Source: Sphaerochaeta pleomorpha str. Grapes (lineage in GTDB: Bacteria > Spirochaetota > Spirochaetia > Sphaerochaetales > Sphaerochaetaceae). Taken from it: a stretch of 64,000 nt of DNA. Position 1 is the stretch's first letter, and each line of letters starts with the position of its first letter. Of this stretch, positions 1-9,660 are shown one piece after another. The notes below the pieces were generated by a model that ran no database searches, was not told the DNA's origin, and saw only the letters and a list, made by a program, of their open reading frames with translations. The stretch covers positions 992,001 to 1,056,000 of the forward strand of contig NC_016633.1 of NCBI RefSeq assembly GCF_000236685.1, read 5' to 3'. The translations under genes were made by a program, and so were the position numbers.

Positions 1-146
1 CATTCAATGAACTGCAGGATAGCATCGCAGAGGTGCAGAGTGCCAACCTTTCCGTCCTTGCCCAGAATTTGGCCTACACCCTGTCCTTGTACAATCTAGC
101 TGCACTACTTGAAGTCGAACCCTCATCACTGATTATCACCAAATAG
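1..146 (+). CDS. Outer-membrane efflux protein (TolC family), 3' end only
   Basis: Only the last 47 codons are present, in the frame that ends at the TAG at 144-146. The segment reads as an amphipathic helix rich in Ala, Leu, Asn and Gln, including SANLSVLAQNLAYTLSLYN, which is typical of the C-terminal coiled-coil helix of TolC-type channels. The stop lies 9 bases before the ATG of an RND membrane-fusion protein, so this is the first gene of an outer-membrane factor/adaptor/pump operon. The family call rests on context plus the helical character; the fragment alone would be too short to assign. Confidence 0.6.
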   Translation, partial: FNELQDSIAEVQSANLSVLAQNLAYTLSLYNLAALLEVEPSSLIITK

Positions 147-155
147 GAGCCTATC

Positions 156-1094
156 ATGGAAAAAAAACCTCTGTTCGATACAATCGTAACACTCATACTG
201 GTTGCCATCTGCATCATCCTGGCAGCAATCATTGCCAATAACCTGCTTGGAAATGGCACTGAATCAAAGCAAATGCCAATGCAACGTACAGAACAACAGC
301 AAAGTTCGGTGAATGTATCAGTGGAACCGGTTAAAACCGGTATGTTTACGAAAACCACCACAATTGGGGCAGAACTGCAAAACAGCAGGGAAACCGTATC
401 GCTCACCAGCTCCCTGGTAGGCGGGAAACTAACCTCCCTCACCATTAAGGAGGGCGATAGCGTACAAGCCGGGGATAGCATAGGGACCGTCGATCCCTCC
501 ACCCCTGGAAACCAATACAAGGAAACGTCCATTACCGCACCTGTGGGGGGAATTGTATATTCTGTAGATTCCTATGTAGGGGAACAGATTACCACCAATA
601 CAGTGCTTGCAACCCTTGGACAGGGAGGAGACCTCGAAATAATTGCCTACCTGCCCGAACGGTTCCTTTCCACTGTCGAAATAGGAAGCAAGGCAACCTT
701 TACCACGGCGGCCTGGCCTGAAGAATCGGCAGAGGCAACGGTAAAAATGATAAGCCCCAGTATCAATACAAGCAACAGGACCTTCACCGTCACCCTTTCT
801 GTTGACAAGAGCGACCCCCGGTTCAAAGAAGGTATGTATGTCAAGCTGAATCTCATAACCGAGGAAATCGATAATTGCCTTACCATACCTACCGATGCAA
901 TCACTACCTACCTTGGCAATCCTGTGGTTTTCATTGCCCAGGACGGGAAGGCGAAACGTATCGATGTAACAACCTCAAGTTCCGATGGCAACAGGAGTGT
1001 CGTAACCTCTGGCTTGAACGGGGATGAACAAGTAATTGTTGCAGGGTCTGTCGTTGACGGTTCTTCAATCAAGATTATCGAGGAGCAAGTATGA
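156..1094 (+). CDS. RND efflux periplasmic adaptor (HlyD/AcrA-like membrane fusion protein)
   Basis: A 312-residue adaptor linking the inner-membrane RND pump to the outer-membrane channel. An N-terminal membrane anchor (about residues 9-31) is followed by a lipoyl-like half motif with EGDSVQAGDSIGTVD, its second half (TAPVGGIVYSVDSYVGEQI) and a beta-barrel region. Almost no coiled-coil hairpin separates the two lipoyl halves, so it is a short-hairpin adaptor. The start follows a GGAG at a good distance. It overlaps the RND gene by ATGA, showing translational coupling. The substrate cannot be read from the sequence. Confidence 0.85.
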   Translation: MEKKPLFDTIVTLILVAICIILAAIIANNLLGNGTESKQMPMQRTEQQQSSVNVSVEPVKTGMFTKTTTIGAELQNSRETVSLTSSLVGGKLTSLTIKEGDSVQAGDSIGTVDPSTPGNQYKETSITAPVGGIVYSVDSYVGEQITTNTVLATLGQGGDLEIIAYLPERFLSTVEIGSKATFTTAAWPEESAEATVKMISPSINTSNRTFTVTLSVDKSDPRFKEGMYVKLNLITEEIDNCLTIPTDAITTYLGNPVVFIAQDGKAKRIDVTTSSSDGNRSVVTSGLNGDEQVIVAGSVVDGSSIKIIEEQV

Positions 1095-4000
1095 AACTGA
1101 GCGAATTGTCCGTAAGGCGCCCTGTACTCATCACTATGGTATATGTCCTGCTTCTGGTAATTGCTGCGTTATTTGTGACAAACCTGGACATTGCCCTCTA
1201 CCCAACCGTAGAGAGGCCGGTTCTCTCGGTCATGGTCGATTGCAATGACGCAGGGCCCGAAGAAGTAGAGCTACAAGTTTCCAAAGTATTGGAAAATTCC
1301 CTGGGTTCGTTGGAAAACCTCAACACAATCTCCTCGAAGTCTTCTTCTGGAAGGTCACAGATTACGTTGGAGTTCAACTATGGCACTGATCTCGACGAGG
1401 CATCTGATTCTATTACTTCCCTGCTGAGTAGAGTTTCCGGAAAACTCCCCGACTGGGCCGACACCCCTGAGATTATGCGTTTCAATTTGTCCTCCTCGTC
1501 TTTCATGAAACTGGTTATCAGTGGATCACCAGATGAGGATGCCTTGAAGTCAATTGCTGAAGACACCGTCACCCCATTGCTTTTGCGCGTAAATGGAGTT
1601 GCCTCGGTTGATGTTGCCGGTACGGGCACAAAGCAATATACAGTCAAAGTCGACCCTATCAGGCTCGCGTCCTATGACCTTACCCTCAACCAGGTCAAGG
1701 CTGCCCTCGCTTCTCGCAACAGCCAGGGGACAGACGGAACCATCACCCAAAACAATATCGACTATTCTGTTTCATTTGATGAACGCTTCCTCTCTGTTTC
1801 AGATATCGAGGATACGGTAGTAGCGACCATCGACAATGTTCCCATACAGGTCAAAGACATCGGAAAGCTCCAGATTGACACCTCCACCACGTTCGAGGAA
1901 CGATACCTTGACGGGTCTTCAGTCGTCACCCTCTCATTAACCGGGGAGAGCGACAGTAATGAGGCTACCGTAGGCAAAGCCGTACGAGCCCAGCTTTCTT
2001 CCATTAACAGCGAACTACCTGAAGGCATAAAATTGACTGTCCAGCAGGACACGACGACTATGATTAACAGCACCCTCAACGAGGTCTATAAAAGCGCTCT
2101 TGAAGGAGTATTGCTCGCTGCTTTGATTATCTTCCTGTTTTTGAGAAACCTCAAAGCAACCTTGATCATTTCACTTTCCATGCCAATCTCAATTCTCTTT
2201 ACCCTTATGGCAATGTCATGGTTCGACATCTCAGTCAACAGCATGAGCATGAGCGGACTTATCCTCGGCATAGGTATGATAGTCGATGCATCGATTATCA
2301 TTTTGGAAAACACCTATACCTACAGGCAGAAAAACCATGGAAGCGCTGCCTCGGCGATTCTTGGCAGTGAAAACATGAGCACGGCAATTGTTGCCTCCAC
2401 CCTTACTACACTCTGTGTATTCATCCCGCTTTTCATTTTCAAAAACAGACTGGAAATGATCGGTATAATGTTTCAGGACCTAATCATTACCGTTTGCATC
2501 GCCATGATTGCTTCCCTGTTCGTCGCCTTGACACTGGTTCCTGCATTATCTGGCAGCATCCTCCGTCTCGACACCAGGGTACAGAAACCGCTTAGGTTCA
2601 AACCGTTGAAAGCAATTGATTCCCTGTACCTCCGTTTCGAATCTACCATGGAAAAAGCCTATGCAAGCGCCCTTACCTATTTCTTATCCCACAGGCTGCT
2701 TCTGGTCGTGCTGCTGGTCCTCTTACTGGGCTTCAGCCTTATGCATTTCAGCGGTGTCGGTTTAAGCCTTACCCCGTCCATGAATACCGATGACTCAGTA
2801 TCACTCACCCTTACCCTTCCATCAGGAACAAACAAGAACATGACGCGAAGCGAGCTGTTCTCGTTGCAGGCGGAATTGATAAAGGAACTCCCCCTGGATT
2901 CCTACACCCAGATTATGGTCAATGTCGGAAAAACCAATACAGGGACCATGGAAATCAGTTTGCCCGATATTACTGAACAGAAATACAGTGCAACTGAAAT
3001 CAAGAAACTCGTACAACCATTGCTGAATACCAATCCTTCTGCCGTCTGGACCTTCGGGGCAAGCAGAGGACCTGGAAGCAGCACCCCGATTAATATCAGC
3101 ATAACCGGAGATGATATTTCTGCCATAACGGAAACAACAAATTCCATAGCCGCCATCATCGGTTCCTTCGTAAGCGAGGCAACCAACGTTTCCACCGACC
3201 TTGAAAACGGTTCACCGAAGATCAACGTGCAGATACAAAAGGAAGTGGCAAATGATCTTGGGGTATCGATGGATACCATCAATACAGCCATATCCTATGC
3301 ACTCTCGGGAACTACTGCCACGACTATCAGCACCTTTTCCAGCGACACCACCTATAGTTTGGTGGTGGCAATGGATCCCGATTCTATGCAGAGCCTCGAT
3401 GACCTGGGCAATCTTCTTGTTTCCACTTCGAACGGGAAGGTGAGACTTGATAGCCTTGCAACCTTTTCCACAAGCAAGGCCCCCTCTTCCATCACCAGGG
3501 AAAACAAACAACGGGTAAACCATGTGACGGCAAGCCTTGCCGATGGTTATTCTGCAAATGAGGTACAGGCCAAGGTCCAGACAGCACTGGATGAAAACCT
3601 CTTGATCCCGGAAGGTGTCAGCGTAGACCAAAGCGGGGACATGCAGCAATTCACGAACTTTGGTCCAGCCTTGGTCATGATCATCATCCTTGCCCTGCTA
3701 CTGGTCTTTGCTGTCATGGCAGCCCAGTTTGAATCCCTGATAGACCCCTTCATCATCTTTGCAACCATTCCTCTTTTGATGATTGGCGTCGTATTCATCC
3801 ATTTGACCATGGGACAGAATTTCACCTTGTTCTCGATTGTGGGAATTGTAGCGCTCATTGGAGTCGTCGTGAACAATGGCATCGTCCTCGTTGATTCAAT
3901 CAATCAACTCGTAGCCAAGCATGTGCCTATCAGGGAAGCCTGCCTCAATGCATCCAGGACCAGACTCCGGCCAATCATGATGACTACTTTGACCACCGTT

Positions 4001-4219
4001 CTTGGCATGATCCCCCTAGCCTTCTTCCCGGGAAGCGGCGCTGAGATGATGCAACCCATTGCCCTGACCTTTATAGGGGGCTTGGTCACCGGCTCTTTCT
4101 TGACGCTTTTCCTTTCGCCGGTGCTGTACTCGGTTTTCAACAAACGACGTGAAAACCATTATTATGATCCAAACACCCTGGCTAATCAGCTGGAGTTGTT
4201 TGATAAGGAAAGAAGGTAA
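1091..4219 (+). CDS. RND-family efflux transporter (AcrB/MexB superfamily)
   Basis: A full-length 1042-residue inner-membrane pump with the two-fold repeat of the family: TM1 at about residues 11-30, TM2-6 at about 335-485, TM7 at about 530-552 and TM8-12 at about 855-1030, with two large periplasmic loops. In TM4 the proton-relay position reads GMIVDAS (Asp399-Ala400), where AcrB has two adjacent aspartates. In TM10 the sequence VVNNGIVLVD has Asn where AcrB has the relay lysine. Such substitutions occur in several RND subfamilies, but they argue against naming it AcrB. It is the third gene of the efflux operon. Substrate unknown; multidrug or envelope-lipid export are both possible. Confidence 0.88.
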   Translation: MKLSELSVRRPVLITMVYVLLLVIAALFVTNLDIALYPTVERPVLSVMVDCNDAGPEEVELQVSKVLENSLGSLENLNTISSKSSSGRSQITLEFNYGTDLDEASDSITSLLSRVSGKLPDWADTPEIMRFNLSSSSFMKLVISGSPDEDALKSIAEDTVTPLLLRVNGVASVDVAGTGTKQYTVKVDPIRLASYDLTLNQVKAALASRNSQGTDGTITQNNIDYSVSFDERFLSVSDIEDTVVATIDNVPIQVKDIGKLQIDTSTTFEERYLDGSSVVTLSLTGESDSNEATVGKAVRAQLSSINSELPEGIKLTVQQDTTTMINSTLNEVYKSALEGVLLAALIIFLFLRNLKATLIISLSMPISILFTLMAMSWFDISVNSMSMSGLILGIGMIVDASIIILENTYTYRQKNHGSAASAILGSENMSTAIVASTLTTLCVFIPLFIFKNRLEMIGIMFQDLIITVCIAMIASLFVALTLVPALSGSILRLDTRVQKPLRFKPLKAIDSLYLRFESTMEKAYASALTYFLSHRLLLVVLLVLLLGFSLMHFSGVGLSLTPSMNTDDSVSLTLTLPSGTNKNMTRSELFSLQAELIKELPLDSYTQIMVNVGKTNTGTMEISLPDITEQKYSATEIKKLVQPLLNTNPSAVWTFGASRGPGSSTPINISITGDDISAITETTNSIAAIIGSFVSEATNVSTDLENGSPKINVQIQKEVANDLGVSMDTINTAISYALSGTTATTISTFSSDTTYSLVVAMDPDSMQSLDDLGNLLVSTSNGKVRLDSLATFSTSKAPSSITRENKQRVNHVTASLADGYSANEVQAKVQTALDENLLIPEGVSVDQSGDMQQFTNFGPALVMIIILALLLVFAVMAAQFESLIDPFIIFATIPLLMIGVVFIHLTMGQNFTLFSIVGIVALIGVVVNNGIVLVDSINQLVAKHVPIREACLNASRTRLRPIMMTTLTTVLGMIPLAFFPGSGAEMMQPIALTFIGGLVTGSFLTLFLSPVLYSVFNKRRENHYYDPNTLANQLELFDKERR

Positions 4220-4344
4220 CTCTCCATTACCTTTGCGTGAGTATTATACTCAAACATTCCTGTGGCATGCTTTCCTATGAAGGCATGCCATTTTTCTTGG
4301 AAAATACTGTTCTGTTATGTGTAGATATGCTACTGTTTGCCATC

Positions 4345-5262
4345 ATGTATTCAAATCTGATTATCGGCCAGTTCCTCGCGTTGCTTACAGCCGGTTGCTG
4401 GGCACAAAATTCGGTGACCTATCGTTATCTCGGAGAAAAGGTCGGTTCCGATGCCGTGGCACATATCCGCATGTGGATTGCCCTCCCGGCAATCTTTTTG
4501 CTTGCCTACATGACAGAGGGGACCTTTTTCCCCCTTGGCCTTTCAATGCAGACCTATATAGTCCTTTTGCTCAGCGGGGCAATCGGGTATTTTATCACTG
4601 ACATGCTGGTTTTCTATGCCTTTGTCTGGCTGGGAGCCAGGGAATCGATGATTATTTTGACCCTCTCCCCGGTTGCAACAGCCATATTCTCCTATTTCCT
4701 TTTTGGTGAGACGCTCCTGCCTGTACAAATTTTCGGCATCCTTTTGACCATCAGCGGGGTTATCCTCATGGTTGTCCTTGAGATGAGACACCAGAAAGTC
4801 TGTTTTGAAGAAAACTCCAAGGCAAAAGCCAAAGGATTTGCATTTGCCATCCTGGGTTCCGTTTTACAGTCAATTGCCTTGATCCTTGCCAAATATGCCT
4901 TGGATTCTACTGGTCCGGTTTCAACCAACCTGGTGAGAAACGTAGGGGGAATCCTTACCTTCATAATCTATAGCTTTCTGATAAAGAAGAATGCAAAACA
5001 GCAGTTCAAGGCATTTACGAACCCAAAACTCTTTTCCCTGCTCTTTATTGCCGCACTCATCGGCCCGGTTTTGGGAATGTCCTTACAGATGAAGGCCTTC
5101 ACCCTTGCACCGGTGGGCATCGTAACCACCATTTCACAGATATCACCGATTATCCTGCTTCCCATCGATAAATTCATTTTCCACAAAAAACTGACCCTTG
5201 CCAGCATTATTGGCACTTTCGTCTCGATTGGTGGGGTTGCCCTGCTCTTTTTGGCCGCTTGA
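4345..5262 (+). CDS. EamA/DMT-family membrane transporter
   Basis: A hydrophobic protein with about ten predicted helices arranged as two EamA repeats (first starting near LLTAGCWAQNSVTYRYLGEKVG truncated to GCWAQNSVTYRY, second after a short basic linker near KAKAKGFAFAILGS), the usual layout of drug/metabolite exporters. I place the start at ATG 4345, directly before the first helix. The frame is open from GTG 4237, and ATGs at 4267, 4285 and 4327 are alternatives; none has a convincing ribosome-binding site. It lies 18 bases or more after the RND gene and may be co-transcribed. Substrate unknown. Confidence 0.8.
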   Translation: MYSNLIIGQFLALLTAGCWAQNSVTYRYLGEKVGSDAVAHIRMWIALPAIFLLAYMTEGTFFPLGLSMQTYIVLLLSGAIGYFITDMLVFYAFVWLGARESMIILTLSPVATAIFSYFLFGETLLPVQIFGILLTISGVILMVVLEMRHQKVCFEENSKAKAKGFAFAILGSVLQSIALILAKYALDSTGPVSTNLVRNVGGILTFIIYSFLIKKNAKQQFKAFTNPKLFSLLFIAALIGPVLGMSLQMKAFTLAPVGIVTTISQISPIILLPIDKFIFHKKLTLASIIGTFVSIGGVALLFLAA

Positions 5263-5300
5263 TATTGCACCGCATGCCAATTTTTCGGTACGCTTACACA

Positions 5301-7199
5301 ATGAATGTTCTCTCATTGGAATCTATCTCTAAAACTTTGAATGACGAACCCTTGTTCGCTGAGGTCTCCTTCGGCCTCGAAGGTGGCGACCATGTAGGGC
5401 TTATCGGTCATAACGGATCGGGAAAGTCGACTTTTTTGCGGCTTCTCTGCGGATACCTCCGCCCTGACAGTGGCACAATATCTATGGCCCGCGACACTGA
5501 TCTGGTTATGCTTGACCAAGGGGTGCAATTCGATGCGGACGATACTGCACGGACGTTTCTCTACAAAGGGCAGGGAAAACGCATTGCCCTTCTGAATGCC
5601 TACCACGAACTCATCGCCAAAGAACCGACACAAGGGGTGAAACAACAGCTGATCGAGGTAACCGAGCAGATTGAAACAACCGGAACGTGGAACCTGGAAA
5701 ACGACTTCATATCCATTCTCGGCGAACTCGGCCTTTACGATACCCTCGACCAGAAGATGGACACGCTCTCGGGGGGTATGCAAAAAAAGGTTGCGATCGC
5801 TCGGGTCCTCTGTGCCAAACCGACCATGATTCTTCTCGATGAACCGACCAACCATCTTGATATAGAAACCATCGAGTGGCTTGAAAAATACCTTTCCCAG
5901 AATACGGCAACGATGATAATCGTTACCCATGACCGGTATTTCCTCGACTCGGTGTGCAATTCCATCCTTGAGCTCGACCGGGGAAGAATGTACTTCCATC
6001 CGGGTTCCTTTGCCCAATACCTCGAGCGAAGGGCTCAGCGCCTCACCCTTATGCAGAAAGAACAAGACCGGCTCACCACCATTTTACGGCGTGAGTTGCA
6101 ATGGCTCAAGCAGGGGGCAAAGGCAAGGACCGGCAAAGACACGAACAGGAAGGACAGGATCGGGAAAATGCTTGATGCCCAGCACTCGGTTAGCGATGTC
6201 GCCCAGTCGAGTTTTACCTCCAGTTCCCGTCGTCTTGGCAAAAAAATCCTGGAAGTGAAGCATATTTCGAAAGCTTTCGATGGAAAACGCATCATCGAAG
6301 ACTTCTCCTTCAGCTTCACCAAGGGACAAAAAATTGGCGTCGTAGGCCCCAATGGCAGCGGCAAGTCAACCCTGCTTGATATCCTTTGTGGCCATATTCT
6401 TCCGGACAGCGGAATCGTCGATGCCGGGGTTAATACCCTTTTCGCCTATTATGACCAGACGGGAAGAAACCTCGACAGCGACAAGACAATCCTTGAGTAT
6501 GTCGAAGATATCAGCGAACGGATTACCCTCAGTGAGGACCAAATCGTCACAGCCGCCCGCTTTCTGGAAATCTTTTCCTTCCCTGCCTCCATGCACAGGC
6601 TCTCCATCGGCACGCTCTCAGGGGGAGAAAAGCGCAGGTTATACCTCGTTTCCCGCCTCATGTCCAATCCCAATTTTTTGATGTTGGATGAACCGACCAA
6701 TGACCTCGATCTGCAGACCATGGAGAACCTTGAACAATATGTCCAGGATTTTGCAGGTTGCACCTTAGTCGTTTCCCATGACCGTGCTTTCCTCGACTGC
6801 ACCTGTGACCAGTTGTTTGTGCTTGGCGATGATGAGCAGGGAATCCTTTCCTATCCGGGACCTTTCAGCGAATGGCGATTATCCCTGCAGGAAAAGAAAG
6901 AGGAAGAGCAACAAAAGCTGAACCAGCAGAAACGCCAAGGGGCAGCCCCAAGCGAAGAAACCCGGCGGACCGAGAAAAGAAAAGGGCTCAGCTTCAAGGA
7001 AAAAAAGGAGTTTGAACAGCTTTCTGCCGATATGGAGTCCCTGCAGTCCCTGCAAGCAAAACTCGAGGCAAGCTTTTCTGACGCCCAGAATACCGAACTA
7101 GGAACCCTCGGCCAGAGAACCGAAGCCTATCATGACAATATCACCCGTCTTGAGGAGATGGAAAACAGATGGCTGGAGCTTGCCGAAAAAGAGGAATAA
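5301..7199 (+). CDS. uup: ABC-F family ATPase, Uup-like
   Basis: A soluble protein with two ABC ATPase domains and no membrane helices. Domain 1 has Walker A GHNGSGKST, signature LSGGMQKK and Walker B LLDEPTNHLD. Domain 2 has GPNGSGKST, LSGGEKRR and MLDEPTNDLD. A charged inter-domain linker (about residues 230-300) and a C-terminal coiled coil with GLSFKEKKEFEQL match the Uup subgroup rather than EttA. ABC-F proteins act on the ribosome or on branched nucleic-acid structures, and Uup is linked to transposon-excision and replication phenotypes. The start is set at ATG 5301, whose product begins NVLSLESISKTL; an upstream in-frame TTG at 5259 would add 14 unlikely residues. Confidence 0.88.
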   Translation: MNVLSLESISKTLNDEPLFAEVSFGLEGGDHVGLIGHNGSGKSTFLRLLCGYLRPDSGTISMARDTDLVMLDQGVQFDADDTARTFLYKGQGKRIALLNAYHELIAKEPTQGVKQQLIEVTEQIETTGTWNLENDFISILGELGLYDTLDQKMDTLSGGMQKKVAIARVLCAKPTMILLDEPTNHLDIETIEWLEKYLSQNTATMIIVTHDRYFLDSVCNSILELDRGRMYFHPGSFAQYLERRAQRLTLMQKEQDRLTTILRRELQWLKQGAKARTGKDTNRKDRIGKMLDAQHSVSDVAQSSFTSSSRRLGKKILEVKHISKAFDGKRIIEDFSFSFTKGQKIGVVGPNGSGKSTLLDILCGHILPDSGIVDAGVNTLFAYYDQTGRNLDSDKTILEYVEDISERITLSEDQIVTAARFLEIFSFPASMHRLSIGTLSGGEKRRLYLVSRLMSNPNFLMLDEPTNDLDLQTMENLEQYVQDFAGCTLVVSHDRAFLDCTCDQLFVLGDDEQGILSYPGPFSEWRLSLQEKKEEEQQKLNQQKRQGAAPSEETRRTEKRKGLSFKEKKEFEQLSADMESLQSLQAKLEASFSDAQNTELGTLGQRTEAYHDNITRLEEMENRWLELAEKEE

Positions 7200-8486
7200 A
7201 TGAAACGTAGGATCTATTTCCTTCTTATCACTTTTCTATCCTTTTCCAATCTGCTCTTTGCATTTTCCCCCGATAGTCTGATCGTAGGAACCGGAAACGA
7301 CTGGTATACCCTCGGGCTGGGAGTCAATCTCGATGATGGGCTCTCCTTCGGGGGACAGTTGCAGGCCACTGAGAAAAACCTACAGCTGAACGCCGCAATC
7401 TGGGCCATTACCGATAAAGTCGAAAACCTGAAACGCTACGACCTAGGCAAGGCAGATATTTCCTATGCCTTGCACTCGAGCTATCAGGGTTTTCTGGTTT
7501 CTGCAAAGCCGAAACTAGGATTTCTTGCCGTTGGCAATTTTGGATTGGCAACCATACAGAACACCTTCCACACTTGGATAGGGCGGGACAGACTCTTTCT
7601 CGACTATGAGACTCCTTATTCGTTGCTGTATGCTACCATCGGTTCGGATTTTACCCTTTCACGCCGACTGGGAATAATCGAAACTGGAGTCAAGGGGACC
7701 TACGACAAGGTAATAGGCTGGGAAACCAATCGTTCTGCAACATTTTTTATCAGCCTTGGCTCGGTTCTCACCATCCAGGCAGGCTATCTCTCGGTAGTCA
7801 ACCAATTCACCGGCTGGGAAACCCATAACAAACTCAGCGAAAGCTATACAGGCCCCATTTTGGCCTACCGGTTTGACGGAGGTCTTTTCCAGACTGACTG
7901 GATCTACCACGGATCGGGACAGACTTCCTATGGGACGTTAGGCCTTGATGTTATGCAGTTTTTTGCACCGAAGACCTACAAAGAAACCGACTTCACGTTC
8001 AGCTCGGGTTTTCTCTATGATACGCTGGGACAACAGAACCGACTGTTTTCCCTCTCTTTTCATGGTGTTGTCTTTGAAATCAAACACATGAACGGTCCGA
8101 TGTTCAATGCCTTTGACCAACAGGACAAACGCATCACCATCGCCTCCTATATGGTTGGCTATAGCCGGGAATGTACCGATACTGGTTTCGTGAGACCCTA
8201 TGGGAAATTCTTGGCAGGCATCCAGCGATACAATTTAAATGAAAACTATACAGACACAAAAATCGAAGAGCTACGTCCTACCCTCGGTATCGAAAGCGGA
8301 TTGCTCATAGCCCCTGAAGGAACCTGGGTGACAGGAAACAATTCCTATCGGCTCAATTTGGTTCTATCCCTGCAGTATGTGTTCAAAACAGAGGCAATCC
8401 AAGCAATCGATGCAGATTTCGCAGCCCATGCAGAAAACTGGATCCTTATGGCAGGGTTTGCCCTTGAGATCGACCATGATTTATAG
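7200..8486 (+). CDS. Exported hypothetical protein, probable outer-membrane beta-barrel
   Basis: Family not recognised. A 428-residue protein with a clear signal peptide (RRIYFLLITFLSFSNLLFA) followed by alternating hydrophobic/polar strands rich in Gly, Tyr and Phe and without later membrane helices, a pattern expected for a beta-barrel or periplasmic beta protein. The ATG abuts the stop of uup (TAA then ATG), so translation is probably coupled. No catalytic motif is visible. An outer-membrane location is an inference from composition only. Confidence 0.6.
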   Translation: MKRRIYFLLITFLSFSNLLFAFSPDSLIVGTGNDWYTLGLGVNLDDGLSFGGQLQATEKNLQLNAAIWAITDKVENLKRYDLGKADISYALHSSYQGFLVSAKPKLGFLAVGNFGLATIQNTFHTWIGRDRLFLDYETPYSLLYATIGSDFTLSRRLGIIETGVKGTYDKVIGWETNRSATFFISLGSVLTIQAGYLSVVNQFTGWETHNKLSESYTGPILAYRFDGGLFQTDWIYHGSGQTSYGTLGLDVMQFFAPKTYKETDFTFSSGFLYDTLGQQNRLFSLSFHGVVFEIKHMNGPMFNAFDQQDKRITIASYMVGYSRECTDTGFVRPYGKFLAGIQRYNLNENYTDTKIEELRPTLGIESGLLIAPEGTWVTGNNSYRLNLVLSLQYVFKTEAIQAIDADFAAHAENWILMAGFALEIDHDL

Positions 8487-8666
8487 CCTGGAAAAGGAAC
8501 ACAAGGTGCCTTCTGTATGTATAGGTATTTATTAGCAAACCTTCTCGGTTCGCTTGAAAAAAATACCTGCTAATCGTACAATGCATAGTGTATTTACCAT
8601 AATATACTTCATACAGAGGTTCCCCCGACTGCCCCTCTGGCAGTGCCGAATCCAATCAAGGATTGC

Positions 8667-9656
8667 ATGCATACCAATCATTCAATTGTAATTTTATACA
8701 ACAAACCGGGACTGAATGCCCCTGAAGACGTTCTCGACATCGTACGGCAGGCCGAATGGATTGCAGAAATCCTTTCAGCAAAGGGCTATGGAGTCAGCCT
8801 TCAGCCCTTCTCTTTGCAAGTGCTGGAAGAGCTATCGCAAAAGCATACAGAAACCCCGCTTTTGGTATTCAACCTCGTGGACTCTGCACCCGGTGAGGAA
8901 AACCTCGCCTACCTTGTACCGGGAATGCTTGAATATCTGCAGCTGCCCTATACAGGCTGTTCTCTACACTCACTTTATACTACCACAGACAAGATGCTTG
9001 CAAAACGCATGTTGCGAAGCCGAGGCATAGCAACCCCCGACTGGGTTGTTTTCGGTGAAACAAACACCTTTGTGCCCTCGCTTCGGATGCAATACCTGGT
9101 AAAACCGGTTGCTGAGGATGCCTCGATCGGACTCGGTGAAGATTCCCTCGTACAGGCAGACAGCCTGCATTCGGTAGAAGAAGCTATCAAACAAATAGCA
9201 AAGAAGACAAAAAAAGAGTGTTTTGCGGAACAATTCATTGAAGGCAGGGAATTTACCGCCTGCATGTATGGCCCCAAGGACAATCCAGTCATCCTCACCC
9301 CTTATGAGTGGGTATTTAAGGATTATGAGGCAAACAACAAAGCCAAGATTATTACCTATGATGCAAAATGGACGGAAAACTCGTTTGGCTATGACCATAT
9401 CGAGGCCAAATACCATGCCGATGAGAAAGATTTGCCTTTGCTGGATACCCTTTCAGATATTGCCCGCCAATGCTGGGATACCTTTTCCCTCAAAGGCTAT
9501 GCCCGTGTAGATTTCCGCATCGACGAACACAACAAACCCTGGGTGCTCGAAGTAAACTGCAATCCCAGCTTCTACGGTTTCTATCATCTTGCACTGGAAG
9601 GAAAATTCTCCTTCGAGGACCTGGTAGAAACCATTGTTGAGGTAGCCAGTATCTGA
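8667..9656 (+). CDS. ATP-grasp ligase, D-Ala-D-Ala-ligase-like (paralogue A)
   Basis: A 329-residue ATP-grasp protein. Visible landmarks are PYTGCSLHSLYTTTDK and LAKRMLRSRGI (N-terminal/central fold), LVKPVAEDASIGL (ATP-grasp lysine and glycine-rich loop), AEQFIEGREFT and the metal-binding end YARVDFRID...LEVNCNPS. These motifs are shared almost word for word with the ligase encoded at 10611-11588, so the two are paralogues. The start ATG 8667 follows AAGGA; an in-frame GTG at 8643 is less likely. It converges on the GNAT/ligase/aminomutase operon with a 4-base gap. Annotation as cell-wall D-alanine ligase would be unsafe; it more likely joins an amino acid or small peptide in the pathway of its neighbours. 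Confidence 0.75.
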   Translation: MHTNHSIVILYNKPGLNAPEDVLDIVRQAEWIAEILSAKGYGVSLQPFSLQVLEELSQKHTETPLLVFNLVDSAPGEENLAYLVPGMLEYLQLPYTGCSLHSLYTTTDKMLAKRMLRSRGIATPDWVVFGETNTFVPSLRMQYLVKPVAEDASIGLGEDSLVQADSLHSVEEAIKQIAKKTKKECFAEQFIEGREFTACMYGPKDNPVILTPYEWVFKDYEANNKAKIITYDAKWTENSFGYDHIEAKYHADEKDLPLLDTLSDIARQCWDTFSLKGYARVDFRIDEHNKPWVLEVNCNPSFYGFYHLALEGKFSFEDLVETIVEVASI

Positions 9657-9660
9657 CCGT

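Noticed and set aside
74-532. 152-codon minus-strand open frame opposite the adaptor gene
   Set aside because: Lies antisense to well-supported TolC and adaptor coding sequence, with no ribosome-binding site or family resemblance.
3212-3649. 145-codon minus-strand open frame inside the RND gene
   Set aside because: Antisense to a conserved membrane transporter; long antisense frames are common with this codon use.
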